From the NCBI GenBank assembly GCA_018825725.1, contig JAHKBC010000152.1, forward strand, positions 1-7,837: 7,837 nt of DNA, written 5' to 3'. The stretch is from Candidatus Omnitrophota bacterium. Its GTDB lineage: Bacteria > Omnitrophota > Gorgyraeia > Gygaellales > Profunditerraquicolaceae. Position numbers and translations under genes: made by a program. Shown here in pieces: positions 1 through 5,198 of this stretch (positions are counted from its first letter, which is position 1; each line of letters opens with the position of its first letter). The notes under the pieces are model-generated. The model was not told the DNA's origin, ran no database searches, and was given only the letters and a program-made list of their open reading frames with translations.

Positions 1-227
1 AGATGAAAGACCGCATTCCGGCCAAGCTTCCAGTTGCAACAGCGGTGGCGCACAAGACCGGCCTGGAAAAAGGGGTCTGCCATGACGCGGGTATCGTCTT
101 TACGCCTGGGGGGGATTTTTTGATTACGGTATTAGTCAGGCATAGGAATAAGACTGCGCACGCAGCCAAAGAATTGATATCGGAAATTGCCTTAAAGGTA
201 TATAATTATACAATGGGAATCAATTAA
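1..227 (+). CDS. Class A beta-lactamase-like serine hydrolase, C-terminal part (5' end outside the window)
   Basis: Only the last ~74 residues are visible, and the reading frame runs off the left edge. The ATG at position 3 is probably an internal Met and not the true start. The visible part carries the KTG triad (in VAHKTG, about residues 15-20 counted from that Met), which in penicillin-binding/beta-lactamase folds lies on the beta-strand lining the active site. It is followed by HDAGIVF and a closing strand and helix, the usual end of the Beta-lactamase2/class A fold. The Ser-x-x-Lys and S-D-N motifs would lie upstream and cannot be checked. Members are normally exported and act on beta-lactams or on peptidoglycan-type D-Ala substrates, so whether this is a true resistance enzyme is open. 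The stop TAA is 11 bases before the next start and merges with that gene's ribosome-binding site, implying co-transcription. Confidence 0.8.
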   Translation, partial: MKDRIPAKLPVATAVAHKTGLEKGVCHDAGIVFTPGGDFLITVLVRHRNKTAHAAKELISEIALKVYNYTMGIN

Positions 228-233
228 AGGAGG
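228..233 (+). promoter_or_regulatory. Strong Shine-Dalgarno site for the tRNA-binding protein gene
   Basis: A perfect AGGAGG lies five bases (all T) before the ATG at 239. It is the only perfect Shine-Dalgarno sequence at any start in this window and fixes that start. The other genes begin with weak or no such site and overlap or abut their upstream neighbour, so they probably depend on translational coupling. Confidence 0.85.
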
Positions 234-238
234 TTTTT

Positions 239-559
239 ATGGTCAGCCTGGAAGAATTCAAAAAATTAGAGCTTAAGGTGGCCAGGATTAAAGAGGTAGA
301 GGACCATCCTAATGCCGATAAGCTTTATGTCCTTACTATTGACTTGGGGGAGAGCACTAAGCAGATAGTCGCTGGGATCAAGCTCTCTTATACTAAGGAA
401 GCGTTAGTAAATAAACAGGTTATTGTTATTGATAATCTGGAGCCGGCGGTTTTACGGGGAGTAGAGAGCCAGGGGATGCTTTTGGCAGCCAGCGACGAGA
501 AAGGCATCTCTGTGATTATGCCGGAGCGCGAGGTAACCCCAGGCAGCGCGGTTAAATAA
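239..559 (+). CDS. Stand-alone tRNA-binding OB-fold protein, MetRS beta-subunit/EMAP-II type
   Basis: The 106-residue protein is essentially one tRNA_bind (EMAP-II/Trbp111-like) OB-fold domain. It closely resembles the C-terminal dimerisation/tRNA-binding appendix of bacterial methionyl-tRNA synthetase. Diagnostic stretches are HPNADKL (residues 23-29), QIVAGI (42-47) and LRGVESQGMLLAA (72-84). The length matches the isolated domain, with no synthetase catalytic core attached. Such domains bind tRNA structure-nonspecifically and, as in Aquifex, can serve as a separate MetRS beta subunit. The likely role here is a trans-acting subunit of MetRS or a general tRNA chaperone in the cytoplasm. The start is fixed by the AGGAGG five bases upstream. 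The stop overlaps the next ATG by one base (TAATG). CsaA-type chaperones share the fold, but the C-terminal motifs fit MetRS-beta better. Confidence 0.92.
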   Translation: MVSLEEFKKLELKVARIKEVEDHPNADKLYVLTIDLGESTKQIVAGIKLSYTKEALVNKQVIVIDNLEPAVLRGVESQGMLLAASDEKGISVIMPEREVTPGSAVK

Positions 560-1092
560 TGCAGATTACCAAGCAGTTAATTGAGAGTGAATATTGTTTA
601 CGGTGCAAAGGTTGCTGCAGGTTCAGCCAGCCGGATTCGGTGTGGTTACCCTGCCTTTTAGACGAAGAGGTTCTTGGGCTGATAGATAAAGCAGATCTGC
701 CGGTAGTCTTGATTTCTGCCGATAAGAAGATTCAACCCGTCCCTAGCCCCGAGGGAGAAGGATACATCTGTCCTCTTCTGGATCCCGGAACCAATAAGTG
801 CAGGATATACAACCAGCGCCCGTTCGAATGCCGCTTGTACCCATTTCTAATTAACTTAAGAAAGAAAAAAGTATTGCTTACGCTAGACCTGAATTGTCCC
901 TATGTTAGAGAAAACCTGGCTTCCCCGGGGCTTAAGGAATACACCGACTACATAATAGATTTCCTAAACGACCCTGACCAGATAAAGACTTTAAGGGATA
1001 ATCCCTGGCTTCTCCAGGCTTACGAAGACGTTGCACTGCTGGTAGAATTGAAAGTTTCTGATGAAATTGAATCCGCTGGCCCCCAAAGATAA
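559..1092 (+). CDS. YkgJ/CxxCxxCC-family cysteine-cluster protein, putative Fe/Zn binding
   Basis: The 177-residue protein has the family signature near its N-terminus: C13-x2-C16-x2-C19-C20. Further cysteines lie at 32, 71, 81, 91 and 113. The segment 81-97 (C-R-I-Y, then R-P-F-E-C-R-x-Y-P-F) is the second hallmark of the Pfam CxxCxxCC family (PF03692, YkgJ-like). These proteins are predicted zinc- or iron-chelating cytoplasmic proteins with no firmly established biochemical role, although some homologues modify flagellin lysines (FliB type). No flagellar gene is present here, so that role is not implied. There is no signal peptide and no transmembrane helix. Its ATG shares one base with the preceding stop, and no good ribosome-binding site is seen, so translational coupling is likely. 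The 3' end overlaps the next gene by 32 bases. Confidence 0.85.
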   Translation: MQITKQLIESEYCLRCKGCCRFSQPDSVWLPCLLDEEVLGLIDKADLPVVLISADKKIQPVPSPEGEGYICPLLDPGTNKCRIYNQRPFECRLYPFLINLRKKKVLLTLDLNCPYVRENLASPGLKEYTDYIIDFLNDPDQIKTLRDNPWLLQAYEDVALLVELKVSDEIESAGPQR

Positions 1093-1960
1093 AGCTGTTT
1101 TTAAAAAGTATCTTAATTTTTCGGAACATGAATTGTCAGCTTATAGTTTTGACAATATCTATGTTTGGAAGGATCTTTTTGCGATAAGTTGGGTTGTATT
1201 CGAAAATGCGCTCTGCGTTTTTTTTAAAGATAAGTTCGGTTTCTTTCTTTACCTGCCTCCTTTAACCGAGAAATTCTCCGACGGGTTAGCGGAGGAGGTT
1301 TTCGAAATATTGGATAGGTTAAATTCCAAAAGCGGCCTTACGCGTATAGAAAATGTAGAGGCTAGAAGCTTGGAGTTTTATCGCGGTTTAGGGTATGACT
1401 GCGTGGAAAAATTTCCGGAATACCTTTACCGCAGGAATGATTTGGTTGACTTAAGGGGAAATTCTTTTAAATCTAAGCGTTCCGAGTTTAATTATTTCAT
1501 CAAGAACCATAGTTTTAAATACCTTCCTTTTAAGAGTATTTACCAGAGTCAATGCCTGCAGTTGTATAATAGATGGATGAAAAACCGGATTGAGCAAAAC
1601 AGGGATAATATCTATCAGGGCCTGTTGCAGGATAGCCGAATTTGCCTCAAAACCATCTTAAGCGCATACAAATACCTGAATATTATAGGAAGGGTAGTTG
1701 AGGTGGAGGGCAGGGTTAAGGCATTTACATTTGGGTTCGTATTAAATAAGGACACCTTTTGCGTCTCTTACGAAATAACGGATTTGTCCGTTAAGGGCTT
1801 GAGCCAGTTTATCTTTCGGGAGTTCGTTGCCGAAATGAAGGAATACCAGTATATTAATATTATGGATGATTCGGGGTTGGAGAATTTAAAGAGAGTAAAA
1901 CTCTCATATCGTCCGGTCAAACTCGTGCCCTCCCACATTATTCGTAGAAGCCATGATTAA
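1061..1960 (+). CDS. DUF2156-family protein (MprF C-terminal/GNAT-fold aminoacyltransferase-like)
   Basis: The 299-residue soluble protein fits stand-alone DUF2156 (PF09924) proteins in length and layout. Recognisable pieces are an N-terminal L-x-x-K-D...Y-L and SAYSFDNIYVWKD (about 27-38), YLPPL (64-68), YLYRRNDLVDLRG followed by K-x-KR (121-140), and G-x-VKAFTFGF...YEITD (217-241). The last is a D-x-GLENLKRVKLSYRP block (270-285). The fold is a duplicated GNAT fold. In MprF/LysX-type enzymes it transfers an amino acid from aminoacyl-tRNA to a lipid, but this protein lacks the membrane flippase part, and the substrate of stand-alone members is unknown. The N-terminal motifs need this start, which lies 32 bases inside the preceding gene and has only a weak ribosome-binding site. 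Its 3' end overlaps the exonuclease gene by 8 bases. Confidence 0.85.
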   Translation: MKLNPLAPKDKAVFKKYLNFSEHELSAYSFDNIYVWKDLFAISWVVFENALCVFFKDKFGFFLYLPPLTEKFSDGLAEEVFEILDRLNSKSGLTRIENVEARSLEFYRGLGYDCVEKFPEYLYRRNDLVDLRGNSFKSKRSEFNYFIKNHSFKYLPFKSIYQSQCLQLYNRWMKNRIEQNRDNIYQGLLQDSRICLKTILSAYKYLNIIGRVVEVEGRVKAFTFGFVLNKDTFCVSYEITDLSVKGLSQFIFREFVAEMKEYQYINIMDDSGLENLKRVKLSYRPVKLVPSHIIRRSHD

Positions 1961-2789
1961 TGGAATAGACATAGATGAAATAGAATTTACTATTATCGAT
2001 ACCGAGACTACCGGCCTGGACCCGCAGCGCGGAGATAGAATTATAGAGTTGGCTGGACTGAGATTTAAGGGGAAAGAGAAGCTGGCTGTTTTTAATACCC
2101 TGATAAATCCCGGAAGGCCTGTTTCTGAAGCCGCATACCTTGTTAACCAGATCAGTTTCTCGATGTTGGAGCGCGCCCCCAGGATTGAAAAGGTCCTGCC
2201 GGGGTTTCTATCATTTATTCAAGGCAGTTGCCTTTGTTGTTATAACGCTGCCTTTGACCTGGGGTTTATTAATCAGGAGTTAAAATTATCCGGATATGCT
2301 TTACCCGAAGACGCTGTGGCTATCGATCTGTTGGAGATGGCTAAAAGGCTGTTGCCGGGATTGGAGAGGTATGCTCTTTGGTTTGTGGCCAAGAAATTAG
2401 GGATTGATAAAGGACAGTCGCACCGGGCATTTTCCGATGTTGAACTTAGCTTTGATGTCTTTCAGCGGCTTAAAGATATTCTCAAAAGCAAGAAGTTAAG
2501 CGATCCAGCTTATATTTTTGCCCTTTTTGGCTGTAATTCTTCGGCGCTTAAAGATATGCACAAGCAGAAGCTGGCCAGGATACAGGAAGCCATTGACTTA
2601 GGGGTAAACATTAAGATACAATATCTTTCCAGTCAGGGGGTAGAGATCTCGCTTAGGGAAGTAACTCCCAGGCAGATTAAACAGCAGGGAAGGAATTTTT
2701 ATTTAATAGGGTATTGTTTCTTGAGAAAACAGGAGCGTACTTTTAGGGTAGATAGTATATTACAGCTTGAGATTATGGGTAAAGAATAA
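1953..2789 (+). CDS. DEDDh 3'-5' exonuclease (DnaQ-like) fused to a C-terminal WYL domain
   Basis: The 278-residue protein has two parts. Residues ~10-172 form a DnaQ/RNase T-type exonuclease with all metal-binding positions visible: D16 and E18 in IIDTETTGL (motif I), D102 in NAAFD (motif II), and H157 and D162 in SHRAFSD (motif III, DEDDh class). It should degrade DNA or RNA from 3' ends using two metal ions, as in the Pol III epsilon and PolC proofreading family. Residues ~205-275 resemble a WYL domain: A-I-D-x-G-V-x-I-x-Y, R-E-V-T-P, FYLIGYC and RTFRVDSI, a ligand- or nucleic-acid-sensing SH3-like fold usually found in transcription regulators. No DNA-binding HTH is evident. The ATG overlaps the previous gene by 8 bases. 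The same frame stays open for 15 codons after the TAA and closes at 2837 on the next start, hinting at a recent C-terminal truncation. Confidence 0.88.
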   Translation: MINGIDIDEIEFTIIDTETTGLDPQRGDRIIELAGLRFKGKEKLAVFNTLINPGRPVSEAAYLVNQISFSMLERAPRIEKVLPGFLSFIQGSCLCCYNAAFDLGFINQELKLSGYALPEDAVAIDLLEMAKRLLPGLERYALWFVAKKLGIDKGQSHRAFSDVELSFDVFQRLKDILKSKKLSDPAYIFALFGCNSSALKDMHKQKLARIQEAIDLGVNIKIQYLSSQGVEISLREVTPRQIKQQGRNFYLIGYCFLRKQERTFRVDSILQLEIMGKE

Positions 2790-2807
2790 ATCAAAGAAGC
2801 ATTCCAG

Positions 2808-2837
2808 ATGAGAATACCCAAACCATTAAACGTATGA
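2808..2837 (+). other. Open 9-codon frame bridging to the lipoprotein start; probable remnant of the exonuclease 3' end
   Basis: An ATG at 2808 opens nine codons (MRIPKPLNV) whose stop TGA overlaps the next gene's ATG as ATGA (2834-2837). The frame is the same as that of the upstream exonuclease, separated only by the TAA at 2787-2789 and six sense codons. It may be a leftover of a longer exonuclease reading frame, or a tiny coupling cistron delivering ribosomes to the lipoprotein start, which has no Shine-Dalgarno site of its own. The surrounding 44-base gap shows no clear promoter or hairpin. Chance remains a real alternative for so short a frame. Confidence 0.3.
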
Positions 2838-5197
2838 AGAATATTTACCTGATCGTTTTTCTGGCGCTGAGTTTAGCTTCAGGCTGCAACCAGCCAGACG
2901 ACCTGCAAAAGGCTAAAAGGTTAGCCCAAGGGTCAGAAAGTTTATTTCAGCAGTCAGTTGCCCTTTACCATGAATTAATTGCCAAGGGCAAGGATCTGGA
3001 TAAACTTAATTTTGAGCTAGGTAAGTTGTATTTTAGTTATGGTAAATTTGACAAGGCGATAACTGAACTTAAAAAAAGTACCTTTCCTTTAGCCAAAAAG
3101 TACCTGGTGATGTCTTATTATCATTTGGGTAATTTTACTGATGCCTATCAAGTGTTTAGCAAGTTCGAGTTGGATGACGATGAATATATTTATTTTGTTG
3201 GTTTAACAAGTGAAAAACTCAATCTTTTTGACCGCGCCCTGGCTGCCTACGCGAGTATAAAAGGGAGTAACTTTAGCATTCTCGCCAAACAAAGGATGGC
3301 GCATATTGAAAAAAAAGAAGCTCAATTAAATGTGCATGATATTGCTCCCGTTGTATCCCGGGCAATTGCTCTTGCTCCCCAGGAGAGTAAATACCCGCAA
3401 GCCGGAGCGCTTATTCTTTTATCCGACGAGAAGGTTGAGATTGGCAGGGATAATAGCGAAGTTTCCCAGCTGCATTATTTGGTCAAGATCTTGAACCAGC
3501 GCGGAAAAGAGGAATTTTCCGAGACCCATATTGAATATGACTCGACCTATGAGAAGATCGAGTTGGAATTCGCCCGGACCATCAAGCCCGACGGTTCAAT
3601 TATTGAAGTGGGCAGCCGGCATTTAAGGGATGTTTCTAAGTACCTCAACTTCCCTTTATATTCCAATGCCCGCGTTTATATTATATCCTTTCCCGAAGTA
3701 ACTGAAGGGGCGGTTTTGGAGTATAAGGTCAAAATCTACCGTAATGAGTTAATCAATAAGAAGGATTTTGTGGTTGCTTATACCCTGCAATCTAATGAGC
3801 CGATTATTAATGCGCATTTTACCCTGACTACACCCAGGGGGAAAAATATACGCTTTAAGAATATTAATACGGAGTTTAATGATTTTCAAGCGGAATTAGA
3901 GCCTGTCGTGGAAAATATCGGCGGCGATAAGACGGTTTACCGCTGGTCATTTAAAGACCTGCCCCAGATTATTCCCGAAGCGCGCATGCCGCCATTGGCC
4001 GAGATAAATCCCACTATGCTCATCTCTTCGTTTCCAGACTGGCAGGATATTTATAATTGGTGGCAGGGGCTCTTTCGGGATAAAATCAGAGCAGACGCGC
4101 ATATTAAAAAAAAGGTAAAGGAGCTTATCTTTGGCCTGGATAGCGACGAATCCAGGGCGCGCGCGATATATAATTTCTGCGCCCAAAAAATACGCTATGT
4201 CGCTGTAGAATATGGACAGGCTGGATATGAGCCGCACCAAGCCGAAGATACTTTTCGCAATAAATACGGGGATTGTAAAGACCAGGCGATTCTGTTGGTG
4301 ACTATGTTAAAAGAAGCAGGTTTTTCTGCCTGGCCGGTCTTGATCGGCACCAGGGATTCTTATAATCTCAGGGAGGATTTTCCCGCTGTTCTTTTTAACC
4401 ATTGTATTGCCGTTGTGACTTTAAAAGACAAGTATATATTTCTTGACCCTACTGCCGAGACCTGTTCTTTTCGGGACTTGCCGGTTGGCGACCAGGGCCG
4501 CCGGGTTTTGATTTTTAAGGAAAATGGATACGAGATTTACGAGATACCTAATCTTTCGGCGGAGAATAACCTCCTAGATTATAATTTTAGCTTGAGCGTG
4601 AACGCCGATGAGAGTATTGTCGGCAATAAGACCATTCAGAGCCGGGGTGTATACCAGCAATTACAGCGTTACTGGTTTCTTTATACTCAGCCGGAGTTAA
4701 TCCGCGAAGAGTTGATTGAGAAGATTCAGGATCTTTCTATCGGGGCGCAATTACAAGACTACACAATTGAAAATATGGGAGATCTTAACAAACCGGTAGA
4801 GCTTAAGTATTCTTTTAGCGGACCGGAATATTTTACCCGAGCCGGGAGTTTAAGGATTATGCCGCAGTTAGCTGCGCTTGACGCGGCGCTGGTAGCCAAG
4901 GAGGAACGCAGGTACCCTCTGGATCTTGCTTTTCAGGATATTAAACTGAATTACTTTGAAATACAGCTACCCGCTAATTTAAGGATAAAATATCTGCCTC
5001 AAGGCCTTATACGCGATAACCCCTGGTTTAAATTAACTGTTGCTTATAACTATAAAGAGAATAAGATATATTTCAAGCAGCGTTTTGAACTGAAGAAGAA
5101 GCTTATAACAAGGGCAGAATACCCGGATTTTAGATTATCTTTTAGCAGCCTGGCTAAAGAATTAAAGGAAAGAATAATTTTAGAAAAGGTTAAATAA
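2834..5197 (+). CDS. Lipoprotein with TPR-like repeats, DUF3857 and transglutaminase-like domain
   Basis: The 787-residue envelope protein starts with a short lipoprotein signal peptide. A hydrophobic stretch at 4-16 leads to ASGC, with the lipidated Cys at 18, and Asn at +2 gives no clear sorting call. Residues ~33-158 contain helical TPR-like units (for example LGKLYFSYGKFDKAITELKK at 62-81). Residues ~190-380 match DUF3857 (SFPEVTEGAVLEYKV at 285-299). Residues ~440-560 are a transglutaminase-like core with a complete triad: C481 in YGDCKDQA, H523 in FNHC and D538 in FLDPTAE. The ~230-residue beta-rich tail resembles the region that follows this core in DUF3857 proteins. It should be anchored in the envelope facing the periplasm and act as a cysteine protease, amidase or crosslinking enzyme; the substrate is unknown. 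No in-frame ATG, GTG or TTG start lies just upstream, and the ATG overlaps a 9-codon open frame. The PilZ gene starts one base after the stop. Confidence 0.9.
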   Translation: MKNIYLIVFLALSLASGCNQPDDLQKAKRLAQGSESLFQQSVALYHELIAKGKDLDKLNFELGKLYFSYGKFDKAITELKKSTFPLAKKYLVMSYYHLGNFTDAYQVFSKFELDDDEYIYFVGLTSEKLNLFDRALAAYASIKGSNFSILAKQRMAHIEKKEAQLNVHDIAPVVSRAIALAPQESKYPQAGALILLSDEKVEIGRDNSEVSQLHYLVKILNQRGKEEFSETHIEYDSTYEKIELEFARTIKPDGSIIEVGSRHLRDVSKYLNFPLYSNARVYIISFPEVTEGAVLEYKVKIYRNELINKKDFVVAYTLQSNEPIINAHFTLTTPRGKNIRFKNINTEFNDFQAELEPVVENIGGDKTVYRWSFKDLPQIIPEARMPPLAEINPTMLISSFPDWQDIYNWWQGLFRDKIRADAHIKKKVKELIFGLDSDESRARAIYNFCAQKIRYVAVEYGQAGYEPHQAEDTFRNKYGDCKDQAILLVTMLKEAGFSAWPVLIGTRDSYNLREDFPAVLFNHCIAVVTLKDKYIFLDPTAETCSFRDLPVGDQGRRVLIFKENGYEIYEIPNLSAENNLLDYNFSLSVNADESIVGNKTIQSRGVYQQLQRYWFLYTQPELIREELIEKIQDLSIGAQLQDYTIENMGDLNKPVELKYSFSGPEYFTRAGSLRIMPQLAALDAALVAKEERRYPLDLAFQDIKLNYFEIQLPANLRIKYLPQGLIRDNPWFKLTVAYNYKENKIYFKQRFELKKKLITRAEYPDFRLSFSSLAKELKERIILEKVK

Positions 5198-5198
5198 A

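Noticed and set aside
108..121. G7 run, one A, then T6 as a phase-variation tract
   Set aside because: The homopolymers are short and the frame through them keeps a sensible class A fold (TPGGDF). Nothing indicates slippage.
740..756. Small inverted repeat (TCCCT/AGGGA) in the cysteine-cluster gene as a second copy of the palindrome
   Set aside because: It has only 5-bp arms and a different core, and a loop here before the second cysteine block is normal for the family.
932..1129. 65-residue minus-strand open frame
   Set aside because: It lies opposite two well-recognised plus-strand genes, shows no family motif and has no ribosome-binding context that would support it.
2790..2833. Internal promoter ahead of the lipoprotein gene
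   Set aside because: No convincing -35/-10 pair with proper spacing is visible in the 44-base gap or just upstream. A-rich sequence alone is not enough.
3309..3316. A8 runs in the lipoprotein gene (also 4106-4113) as programmed frameshift sites
   Set aside because: The frame continues through known domains on both sides, and no alternative-frame product or stimulatory structure is apparent.
3947..4240. 97-residue minus-strand open frame
   Set aside because: It is fully antisense to the lipoprotein gene just upstream of its catalytic core. No recognisable domain is present.
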